Assembly (NCBI RefSeq): GCF_021155765.1
Contig: NC_060114.1
Coordinates: 13,463,501-13,527,500 of the forward strand
Reading direction: 5' to 3'
DNA length: 64,000 nt
Source: Diprion similis
Lineage: Eukaryota; Arthropoda; Insecta; Hymenoptera; Diprionidae
Shown here: in pieces, positions 26,001 through 38,600 of the stretch
Numbering within the stretch: position 1 is the stretch's first letter
Layout: every line of letters begins with the position of its first letter
Notes under the pieces: model-generated
Database searches by the model: none
Told to the model about the DNA's origin: nothing
What the model saw: only the letters and a program-made list of their open reading frames with translations
Translations under genes and position numbers: made by a program

Positions 26001-29000
26001 ATACGTAAACTAATAAATTTATGTAAACAAGCGTATATTTGGATATGGCGAGATAAACGTTTCAGTATTAATATCAAATTTAAGCAGAATACGATTCGTT
26101 AACTAGGTATTAAAATTATTTTTATTACCGATCATTTTTTGGATCAACTAAAATTCAGGGTGGCTACTGGTCAGGGAATTCTGGAAAACCTGAAAATTTC
26201 ATGGAATTCTGAAACTCTGAAATAGTCCCGGAAATTTCAGGGATTCGTTCACTAAATTTTTTTAAGCTTTAGATTTATTCAAATAAAAATTTTTTCACCA
26301 CCACCTTCATAAGGTTCTCTTCAAATTTTCAATATTCCTAAATATTTCCTTACAAAGGATGGATGGGTGACAGTATCGTGTACTTCGTACTTTCATAAAA
26401 CAAAAAAAATTACATGGAAAATACGAAAATTTTTTTCAAATTACTAAAACTGAAGTGAATTTCGTGACGGAGGTTTAGCGGGCACTCTATAAAATTTGTT
26501 AATAACAACGAAACATTTATACCGCTATATCGAAATATACGTTTTTTAATGTTTTAAATAAACCCTGTATCGAGTTGCGGTGGAAAAGGACGTCGACAAT
26601 TTCACATCCGTGCGTAAAGGATTAGAATTCGCAATCCCATCTCTGCTCTGCTCAAGTCCATCTGTGATTTAATTATTCTTTGATTATCCAACGCCGTTTC
26701 TGCAGCGGGCAGTTTGTTCCCAGTCTGTTTCTAGTCTCCTTTCCTGATTACGTTTGTCTTTCGTAATCAGGTGCGCTGCCTGTGGGGCGTGGAAAATAAA
26801 AACGAATCCAAGGGGTAGGGCTCCGCGTGCCAAGCTGAGTTGACTCGGGGCTGTGCGGGCATAAATTAGCTAAACGAATATAAATTCTTTTCTTCCGGAA
26901 GGGGAAGGGCCGAGTTTTCTCTCTTTTCAAGACGCAATTGATGGTGCACGCCGTCCTAACTTCCGACTTAATAATTCTTTCGTTACACCGCGCTGTTGTA
27001 CGTGTTATACATGGCTACTGCACAACGCGTATTAAGGTACGTTCCGGCTTTCCTCCTTATTTCTTCACTTGGTTTAACTCCGCCCTTCGAGGGTTGCGTT
27101 CGTCGCTCCTCAACTTCCCATCCTCGCTTCATTAATCGACGAGACAAATCTCACCCTCCGTTTCAGATTTCTCCAAGTGTTACGCAATACGGGCTTTTCG
27201 AGTCTGGGACATGAGAATCAGAAAAATAAAATACTCCGTGATTTTAATTCTTCATCTTCTGATCACACTCGATTCATTCTTCTTCTTCTTCTTCTTCTTC
27301 TTCTTCTTTTACCGAATGCCAAGATTCTTCACACGACGTGTGAATGTGCAGCGGTACAATAGCCAGGTTACGTATTCCCGTGGGAGTTTCGAATCAATCT
27401 CGATAACTTGTGACGTAAAAGTCTCTCATCGGGTATAACGGGAGGAGGATAGAATAGGAGAGGAGAGTAGAGGAGAGGAGAGGAGAGGTCGAGTCCGTAA
27501 ATCAATTTCGGGCAATTTCCCAGCAAGAATAGACTCTCCTCTCGAACGACAACTAGAACGGAATTGACCTTCGAAGGACCTTTCAAATTTCAACCACTCC
27601 TTAAACCGCTCGTACAACAGAGACTCGGGAAATGAATGTCCCTCCTCTCTCTTTCTCTTTTTCTCTCTCTCTTACTCTCTCGAAGTCTGGACCCCTCCGT
27701 CGAAATCCCGCGGTCCAAATCGTTCTGAGTTTGCACGAACTCCGTTCTGTATATCGCGTTATATCGAGTCCCACTTCTTCGCCCGGAAATACCCCGTATC
27801 GTTTTGAGTATTTGAGAGTGACGTGGGTCACGGATGACGGAAAGATGGAAGAACGAAGAAGGAAAGAAAAACACACGGTCAAACAAAAAAAAAAAAAAAA
27901 AAAGGAAAAAGTCTGGAAAATACGTAAAATCGTTTGTAAATTTTTTTCTTTCTCTTCGGCTTGTTTCTTTTTGTATTACTTACACACGTTGCTGCGTAAA
28001 ACAGGTGAAAATTTTTCATCCCCAAATGATAATATTTTCTTCCTCTAGAAAAAGGACCTTAAATTTTTTCAGAGAGTGTTTTCACGCGGTTTCACGGTGC
28101 GTGTAAATCTAGTATGTATATATATTATATATATATATGTATATTTGATTCCTGGGTCTGGAGAGTAAAATTAGACGAAGAGCTGCTGGATCGAGATCCC
28201 CGGGGACTTGGACTCGCTCTGCTCCATCACGCGGTCCGAAAACACCGAGGGGAAATCCCTAGCGATGGTGCTTCGAAGGACGGAATCATACGGCGGCCTC
28301 CTCGAGTGTCAAATTTAATAATCGAGCTATGTTTTAACAATAAGAACGACTTCCGAAGGACGACGACGATCTCGAGAATAATTTCAAGCTCCACTTAAGC
28401 CTCCCTCGCTGAGGGAAATACGAGGGAACTGGGACACCGGGAGATGGGATGAGAATATTTTTTACACAAATGTAAAGTTGTCAATGGTTTACGAATTTTA
28501 GTACTTTGAACAAATTTTCGTTTACCAAGTTCTACCGAAATCGGAATATTTTTTGTTTTTTTTTTTTTCATCATAATAGATCGCCATTTTGGATTTAGTA
28601 ATCTGACTTTAGATTCGTGATCGGACCACAACGATCAGACAAATCGACGAGTACCAATTTTCATAAAAATAAATTTTTTTTTAGTACTTCTTCTGCTTAC
28701 CTTATACGACAAATTTAAATTTTGCCTTTTTTTGGTACCAATTTTCGTTCGAATCTATTTATCCATTCTCAAAACGTAATTTTTATTTCGTTTTACGGAA
28801 TTTTATTATTTAAATAATTGAAGAAGTACCGAACCGATAAGAGCCAAAATCTGATCAGTTCTAAGTTTTGAAAGGTGGCGTCGGTTGCTATCAAAATCAT
28901 TGAAATCCGGTAACTCGTTCTCGAGATATCGTCGGACAAAAAAATTGATCGCATACGCAAAACGTACACACACAGCGTCCAGCTGAAAATGATCAGAGAT

Positions 29001-29547
29001 GATCGAAACTCCAAAACGTGGAGATCTATCGAAAACTCAGATTTTCATTTTCGGGTTGATCACAACAACTTCCTTTTTTCTCTGAAAATAGCAAGAAGAA
29101 AAAGTTTCGTCCCAGAACCTCACGCAAACCTCAATTCCTTTTCTTATTGAATGAAACGGTATTTAATTTATTCGTATTTAATTTCTTCCACGGTAGACTA
29201 AGAACGGATTTACATCCAACGTGAATTTTCATCCCGAAGTTGAGTACAACAGACCCGTGTAATCACGATGTTAGATATCCGTCGAACAAAGTGCTTTGCC
29301 CTAAGCAGTGCGGCCAAGATGAATAAATGTAAATACGTGGCCGCAGGAAGGTAGGTAGGTAGGTAGGTAGGTAGGTAGTCGAGGTACCTACGGCCAACCC
29401 GTTGATAGATAGATAGATAGATCATAGATAGATAGATGTATTTGTACAGGTAAAGTGAGCTTTTTAAATTCCTTGCACGCGGCGGCTCCTGAGCGGAATG
29501 TCCGTGCGGTAAAAGTATAACCCTGAACAGGGATGAACGACACAAAG

Positions 29548-29579
<32 letters not shown>

Positions 29580-32500
29580 ATGCATAAGCCGAGATCTTAT
29601 CTTTCGCGTTTACACAAAAAGCCGAGAAGCCTTCCTGGCCTGCGCCAAATTGCCAGCTCGTCCTACGGGTGTTGTAATTACCTCGTTATCTGCAATCGTA
29701 CGATTAATTTCACGTTTGAAAATTATAACCCCGTACGGAATGGTGTGCGCGGCCGTATGAAAGAGGCTTGAATTCCACACACATACGCATCGTGGAATCT
29801 CATTTTCCTCATTATACTTTTTTTCTTCTCAATTTTTGCATTTTTATTCTCATTCTTCCGTTCGTTCTTTCCTATCTTACAACTCGATCGTCGTCGTGTC
29901 GAGTTGTAAGTCGTATTAGGTTTACACGACGCGCGTACGGAGTTTGTGTGCGTTTTTCATAATCTTACATCCGCGAAATTAAGCCATTTATTATAACACC
30001 GAGGTCGTTTTATTATTCATTCATATTCAAGAATTCGAACGGTATAATATTGTACAAATAGCCCTTAATATTTCCACTATACATATATTTTATACACCTC
30101 TGAGGAAATGAAGAAAAAATTTTTACAATCGTACGGAAATGTCACGACGACGGTAGTTTGGATTTTTTTTTTTTTCTTCTTAGTATATGAATTATTAAAA
30201 TCTAGATGCAAATTTTTCTTTTTATTCACCACTCGATTGAATTAACACTATTGCGTCAATCTTTTTGTAATAATCCGAGGAGGAAGCGACTGGTGTTCAG
30301 TTTTTACGCAAACTTGTACAATCGGTTCGATATATGATTATTTAGTTTCGATTTTGTTTTTTTTTTTAGAAATCGTGAGTTGAACGTTCCGAGATGCTAG
30401 TTAATCGATTCTCAAAGTCTCGACAGACCTGTCATACTCATATATATTCACCTGCGTCGTCTCTTTATAAGTATCGAATTATTTATTCCGTAACGCGTTA
30501 ATCCGACAACGACCGGTTCTATAAGATTGTAATAAACACCGCCTTTCAAAGAGACGCTGACATTTAATTCAGGCGTATTATAACACCCAGCTAATCATCA
30601 TCCACTACTTCGTTTTATATACGGTATTAATAACTCGCCGCGACGATTATCCACATCCTGAAAGAACGAGAGAAAAAAAAAACGAAGTAGGAAGATTTTT
30701 TTCCAATTGAAAACGCAAAAAAAAAAGAAAATAAATAAAAATAAAATAACGACAACTCCAGGAATTTCCATTTCTCGACCGATGTCAGCCATTTTGTGTC
30801 CGATCGAAATAAAACAATTCTCCAGGTTTATATAACAATTATCTTGTGTATATAGCTGAAATAAATTATTATACCATCTTTCTTACGTACATCCATGTAA
30901 CTGTTTTCGGCGATCATCGCACTTACAACATATTAAATGTATATATATATATATATATATATCATATAAATGTATGTACGTATATATACATATACATACA
31001 CCGCATATAAATATAATATTACTATACCTCGCGCTACTCCAAATGCGAAGCACTTTGGCTCCGCTGCCTATCAGTAGGGCACATCTCGTTGCCAGAAAGT
31101 GTCGCTTTTCCCCTCAAATTATAACCGGCGGCCATTTTTACTCCCGGATATGACGTGCCCCGGTGGACGCCCATACAGTTATTACCTCGTACCTACGCTG
31201 TGATATCACCTTCGGATCTCTGGCCTTATAGGTGTGCGGGTATAATACGCGACGTTTCTACCCGGGTTTTCTGTGAAACTGATCGCAATTCCGAATCACG
31301 GACAGAGGACATTTGCATGGGAAGAAGAAAATTTTCACGGGGACGGGAATCACGCGTAGCAGAAGGAAAAAGAGAGAGAGAGAGAGAGAGAGAATGGGGT
31401 GATCTTGGAATCGGGAATCGGGACTGACTTGGCGTTTTCACCGCTCGTTCGTTGAGTGTAATTTAAATAATTGTGTTATGCTTTTACTCGACTAAAATAG
31501 GCGGCGGCTACCGTAATTGCTCGGCCGAATTATCAAACGGATCTGAAACACAATGCCAGCCGTTACCTGGTCGGTCCTCTACTTCTCTATTCCCCTCTCT
31601 TCACCTTGTTAGATTGTTAGACTACCAACAGAGCCAACCACTCGTAGGTACCCACAAGGTAAGGTGAGCGTGTCTCTTTCTTTGGACAAGGCTAGTTAGC
31701 CAGTCCGTCTACCATTAACAATAACCACCCGGGGGAAACAAAACTGTAATATTCATGTCTGCAAGAGGATGCGCGACTTGGGACGAGCGATTTTTAAATT
31801 CAATCCAAACTCCTACGTCACCGTTGTTGTTTGTTCCGACCAAAATGAAATGGAATGGAATGGAATGTAAGTCATTCCTCGGCGATGTGTAATTCATCAT
31901 TTCACCGACTCCACGTGACACCGCGGGGCAAAAACAATCAGGTGCCGCTGCCTTTCTCTCTTCCCTCTTCCGTCGTTCGAGATACTTACCGGGAGCACCT
32001 GGTTACCGTCTTCTACGGTTCAAACCACCGCGTCATTCGTAATTTTAACCTCAACTTTGCACCGCTGCACTGCAGTATGTATACAGTGTCGAAAGTAGTA
32101 TGTGTTCGCATCATGCGCGTGTGTGTGTTTCGTGCAGAGGTGAAAGATGGATGGAATTTACAGATCGGTAACCGTACACTAGACACCGGTAATCACTGCA
32201 TCGGTACCATCATTATAAAAGTCCGAAAGTGACGATGACTCGATATAAGTTTTTGCCATTTTTTATATCCTCATTTTTCGGTTCGATTTTCGTTCCAATT
32301 TTCGAAGGTGAAAATCAAAGGTGGGCTACAGGATTTGACCATATCAAATTAAATTTATCAGTGAAAGTATAATTGGAGAATGAAATCGTTGCTGTCGCCA
32401 CATCGTATGTACGATGTTCGAATCTGCTAACCAGAGAGCATGCAATCAAAGGTGGCATTCGGCATCAGTATCCACAGCAGCAGTAGCAGCATAGCAGCAG

Positions 32501-35043
32501 CTGGCAGGTGTAGGTATTTATTTTGCGAGCGTGCAGCGGAGGAGCCGAAAGTTGACAAGCAAGATAAGCCCAGAGGCGTGTGAGAGAGGTGGTGGTATAT
32601 AAGGTTATACGAGTCAGGAACCTCCTCAGCCCTCGTAAGGTGTAGTCGTCGACGATGTAAATCGCAAATTGGATTATAATTTGCTGGAGATAAGTCACGC
32701 TACTCCTTCTTGGACAGCTACAGTGGTAGGTTGGGTATATACAAGGTGTACGAGAAGGGGGAGGAATATCGAAGTCGGAGTGCTGCTCTCGCGACTCGGT
32801 AACACTGTTCGAATCGTGCAAATTCCACGTATAATGTCCGTCCGAAGGCATCCGCCGTCGTCACTCCTCTCTGCACCCTCTGCCTCTGCCAATTATTTAG
32901 TAATTGAATATACCGCGAGAAGCCGAGAGTCATCGTTTGAATTATCATTCCCGGAGCCGTGGCGATGCTGATTCGAACTGAGAAAAGTACATCGCACTTC
33001 CCGCCGCACTATCCACTTGGCCTCGTCGTTTGTCGGTGCATTTTTCAATTTTCGCATCGTCTTCTATATATATATATGTATACCCTATACAGACATTACC
33101 ACGATTTCATTTCTGGCCGCGCTTCGACCGCTTTAGAAAAAATAAACGCACGATGCAGTCTTCGTCGTACCGGTTTTCTCGATGCACGGCAGCCATGTTC
33201 GTTTAATGACGTGGCAGAAAACGCGAGCACCGATCGTATATCATTAACATTAATTATTAAGTCACGGGTGAGGCTGCGCCGTCGAATTGAGCTCGTTAAT
33301 GTCGGCAGCCTTGACTTTTGCGAGAATTAAAAAATCGACGATTCGAATCCTGATACGCGTAAAAATCACGAACCCCTTTCCCCCTCCCCCCTCGCAGTCT
33401 GATCCGAAGCTTTCGAAGTATCCTCTTACGCAGCCTGCGAAGAGTTTGTGAGTTAGATTTTTAGGTTAGGGTTGTTATCTCTCCCCTCCCCCCCCGTTTT
33501 GGGCGTCCGTGGATAGGGCTGCACGGGGATTAGCCCAAATGGTAATCCCGTAGGCAAAGGACTCCGCCATACACGGGGTATATGATGTTTTTATAGCGGG
33601 GTCGTAACCCCAACGCATAGCCGTATAGCCGGCTGTCACTTGTTTCATGTTTGCAGCCCGCTGCTGCAGCCTTGTTTGATCTTTGCACGCGCTTCAATTG
33701 TTTTTTTATTTGCCATCAACTAGACGGGTCTCTCTTTCTCGTTCTCTTTCTCTTTCTCCTTCTCTTTCTCTCTATCTACAAATGCCGTCGCTGCTGCCTG
33801 AGCAGCTTTACACACGTCTGTTTCTTCTTCAACTTTTCCGTTCTGGGTAGGTATACACATAATCTTGTACACAAAAATTTGTTTAACTTATCACGGGCTG
33901 CCTTTACCCATAAACAAAACCAAGTTACGTTCGCGTTTCACGATGTATAATATTAGTTATGCCTCTGTAATATTATTGAGGAAATAACACCAAGTGTCGA
34001 GGTATCGCAATGGGGTGAGAGAGAGCCAGCCGTCTCAGCACCGTCCGCGTCCCCTAGCAAATCGGACAAGGCAATTGTCATCATTTCTCAGATATTTCTT
34101 GCCATTTATTAGCCTGCGGGTAACGTTCGTCTTTTGTTGAAGAACGAGTAGCGGAATCGCATTGTGCCACGTTAATGACGTGTCGTCGTCGTCGTCGAAT
34201 TGTTGTTGCTGTTGTTGTTGTTGTTGTTGTACGTTGTACCTGCCTATCGAAAAAGGCGACATTTCTTCTCCCCATTGATTTCCTCCTTTTCCTTCGTCCC
34301 TTATTACACACGTTCATATACCTACCAACCATTCCACTCACCTCACGTGCCAAACCCAACGGCTGACCCGCGGTTCGCCTCGCGGATTATTATGCTATTA
34401 ATCAGCCTTGATGACACTTTACCGAGGCCACACACAACGCGCGGAGTCGAACCCTGCCGCCTTTCTCTCTATCTCTATCTCTCCCTTTCTCTCCTGCACT
34501 CTCCGCCTCTCTTCATATCTATTAACCTCGAAACAATTGCGAATCGACTGCCGCGGGTTACGGCGAGGCGCGAAATTCAAACGAATTTATCGTTATTTTA
34601 TGTATTGCTCCGTTGCCTGCGGTACAATCTGTGCGTGATATTACAGCATACGGACTACTCGAACTCAGTTTCTATTCACGCGAGGACCCGTAACGTCAGT
34701 GCGGAAGCGTTGCGTGTGGAAAGATTTCGTGTGCAAGATCCTAATGGGTATAAAGAGATGTTGTACCTACGTGTTTGAGGTAAAAATTCAAGTGCCGAAA
34801 AAGATTAGTTACTTTTACACGTGTTCGGTATGATTATTGGCGCAGGTGCTCACGGACATATCTATAGTGTCTTATAATTCAATCGACAGAAGCTTCTGTT
34901 GATAGTCTTACAATTTTTCTTTTTCTTTCTCCCTGTACCGAGATGAGCAGCTGCTAACAAATCGAGCATATGAGAAAAATTGACTATGTATATATCGCTG
35001 GTAAATATATCGTTATTTGAGTTTATGCCTGCGCTCTCAACAA

Positions 35044-35080
<37 letters not shown>

Positions 35081-35614
35081 TATGTATGTATGTACATGTG
35101 TAAGATATTATATGTACATATGCCGCTGCTGTCAATTCGACGCTCCATTTTCAAATTCGGTAATACCAACGCCCGTATAACGTATAGTTGAGTAAATATT
35201 TACGATAATATAAATGTTGCTTGAACAATGAGCGTGTGCAGAATCTACACGTTATAATCAAATAGGCGATGTAGATGTTAGGTTGCCTCATGCTGCATGC
35301 AGAGCGCGGCGAAAAGTTTGGTAGAAATTTGTGTTTTTTCTATCCTTCTTGCTTCTTGCTTCTTGCTTCTTTTCCTCTTTTCCTCTTCCGTATGGACACA
35401 TCCTGATGTCGTTTACGCGTGCTGGCTATGCTCGGCACCTCCTTATTTTCGAAAGCACTGCGGCAATTTCTTTCTACGTGCGACTCGACCGAGCCCGTGG
35501 CTAATTGACACGCGATACAAGAGGGTATCACGTCGTAGAAAACCAACGTAGGATACGTATACGTGTTCCGAATTACATTATAATTTATAATATACTCGTA
35601 CAGTGTATACATGT

Positions 35615-35658
<44 letters not shown>

Positions 35659-38600
35659 TTGTATATGTATATACATGACGAGCGGTGTTGCGGGTTATTG
35701 GGAAAAAGTTTTACCGTGATAAATCTGAAATTTAATTCGCCCCGGGCCTGCAGCGAAGGGTAACGAAAAAAGGATGAACAAAGGTAGAAAAACCCGGGCA
35801 GCAGTATTCGGTGGTTGAATTCAAATCCGTTAAAAACGTGTTATACTTATATATAGGTACCTACCTACCTACCTACCTACCTACCTACCGACGTACCTAC
35901 ACACGTTTACATGGACACGAAACGAGTATAATATACACGCGGGCTTAATTCCGTTTGAAACAAACATGAGGAATAATAACAATAGAAGACAAGAGCTGCC
36001 GTGAGAAGTTAATTTTTTAAAAACAAATTTTCGCTCTTCTCTTCAGCTTGTACCTACACCTACCTATATCTATGTGTAATACAACTCTGATCAAAATGAA
36101 TTTTAATCAACGCCATCGCGGATGAAATCTGAGTTTGGATTGTACACATGCAGACAATGCGAAAGGAAGCTTATAAATACGGTGCGAATTTAATATTCCG
36201 TGAAAATCGTTGAATTGAAAAAAATCCCCCCCCCCTCCCCCCTCCCTCCTTTCGAGTTAAGTTGTCGGTGGCGCGCGCTAAGTCGATATAGTGTTTTGTT
36301 TGACCCCGAGACCCAACGAAGAGCGAATGCAGCTGTGTATGTGGGGGTGAGCTGCGAAGCAAAATACACTCTCGAGAGTCTCCGCGGGGGATGAATCGAG
36401 TGTCACTTGTTTTCACCATCGGGGCCAAAACTCCCGGGGGACACGTCGAAAATACCTATCGTTCTTCGGCGACGTTGGTGGTGGTGGTGGTGATGGTGGT
36501 AGAGGAGGTGGCCTGGAGGGCGGCGCCTGATCAAATCGATATATAGTGTTTTGTTTTTACGTCCTGCTAAAAGCTTCGAACCTTCCGTTCACTCCTTATC
36601 CTACATCCTTATATGCCGTTACTCCCTCTGCACTCGCCGGTAGGTTACGCGGTATTTGTTTTTTTTTTAACCCTGCAAACTCTCTCGCGGTCAAGAGAAG
36701 ACCCTTTACCTTTTTTATCCAACTCTGTCTCTTCCTTGGCCCAATTTTCATGCGAGCATAAAACATAACCTATACGTGTGTAAGAAACAATCGAACAACG
36801 GAGGCGCTCGATCATTTCACTTCACACTTACTCATTCACTCTCTCCCTCTCTTTCTCGCTCTCTACGTGTTCCCTGTCCGTCTGTTCCGGCACTCAAATC
36901 TGCAGTCAATTGTTTCCAGCTAAACTGTTTGCTTTTTGGAGAGGAAGGGAGTGCGAGAGAAAGAGAAAGAGAGAGGGGGAATGAGGAGCAGTGTGAGAGG
37001 AGGACCGAGGGCAGCACCCCACGCTAAGCCGACGTGTTTACACAGCTAAATACTAGAGAGGAGAGAGAGACTGTTTGTAAATCAAGAATTTAAAAGAGAA
37101 TGGGAAAGGAGGAGGAGCTGAGGGAAGAGGGAGGAAATCGTTTAGGCGAGAATCGGTATAAAGAATCGGTATACACATGTCTGCATGGTATAAGAAAAGG
37201 AAGAAGAAGAAGGAGAAGAAGGAGAAGAAGAAGAAGATGTAACCGGCGCGACGTGATGCCTGGATTCGAACGAGGTGTCCAGATTAAGATCCAATACAGA
37301 TTAGGTCATCTAGTTATAAATTCTGCCGCGTAATGATTGCGCAGCGTGGATAGAATTTTCAATCTTCGTGCTCTCTTACCATAAGAGAGATATAATATAC
37401 ACCCTATACCTATAAAGATCTAGCTTATTACCCGGTTGTGTGTATTCGTGGGTCCGCGTAGCATGATCTCGCTTGTAGAAAACCGTCTCATGAAATTAAG
37501 ACGCTTTCGTGAGATGGGTTTTCAATTTGAAAACAATTAATCATCGCCTTCCATACGTTACCAGGTAACGACTTAATTATAAAACAATCACGTGTGCCTT
37601 CGACGAAACAAAACACTCCATCGACGCGATCCGGCCCAGCTCGCGTCTCCTCTCCTCTCCTTTTCAGACTATGTGCTAAATCACCTTCGGGTCGTTTGTT
37701 ACCCCAACCCATCTCTCTCACCCTCCCATTCTTCATTCTCTTTCTCTGTCTCGCGCGCTTTCTCTCCATCTCTGTATCCAGCATGAGAAAGAGAAGGAGA
37801 AAGAGAAGGAGAAAGAGACGAAACACGGTCATCCGAGGAAGAATTTCCCGAACGAAGAGAGGCCACGTAGTGAAATTGATCGTTTAGTTAAATCGGGATG
37901 AACTGCTAGATGGGTGCTCGGTTTCGTGTCCTTCTCCGTATATCGGCTCTGCAAGGAACCATTGTATAGCGTGGTCCTTCCTTACACACGTCAGTTATCC
38001 AAAAATCTCGAAAGGTATCCATCTCGGGATCTCGAACCTCCGCGCGGTGTCTTCATTCATGGTTGAAGAGATTTCTTCTGTTTACTATCCCGCACACAGG
38101 CGAACACCCACACACATCCACGGACGTGTGTTACACGTGCACATTACATCCCGTATATCGTGAAGATCGGGGACCTCCTGGCGGCCGCTTACTACCGCGG
38201 TCAGATTGTCAGTTGTTTAATTAACCATGAAACAAGGGAGGAGGGTAGGAGCGGACACCATAGACGAAACCGCATGGGACATTTGATACACCCTCATGCC
38301 CGGAGGCCCTTTATAAGGTAGTCCTTGGAAAACACCATCGGTAGGTACCTGAATCCTCGTAACCAGATACCGCATGATCTCGAACGTTCTTGGCTGGAAG
38401 TTGGAACCCTATATCACAGGTGCTGATGGCATTACATACACGCACGTTCCTTCGGACCTGGGAGGACGAGACGCAGGTAAAGCCAGGTAAGTAAGAGAGG
38501 CTGCACCGGAGCACCGTTTATCCCGCAAGAGAATAGGACGACGGACCAAACGACCCAGTAAAGACATCTGAACTAACCTCACAGCAGCCAGTCATTATCT

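Noticed and set aside
28114..28398. 94-codon plus-strand ORF with a mixed peptide
   Set aside because: Begins in a TA tract, no conserved motif, lies antisense in Optix intron 1, no plausible exon borders.
34200..34778. 192-codon plus-strand ORF
   Set aside because: It starts in a trinucleotide repeat and runs through CT-rich low-complexity sequence. No homology recognised.
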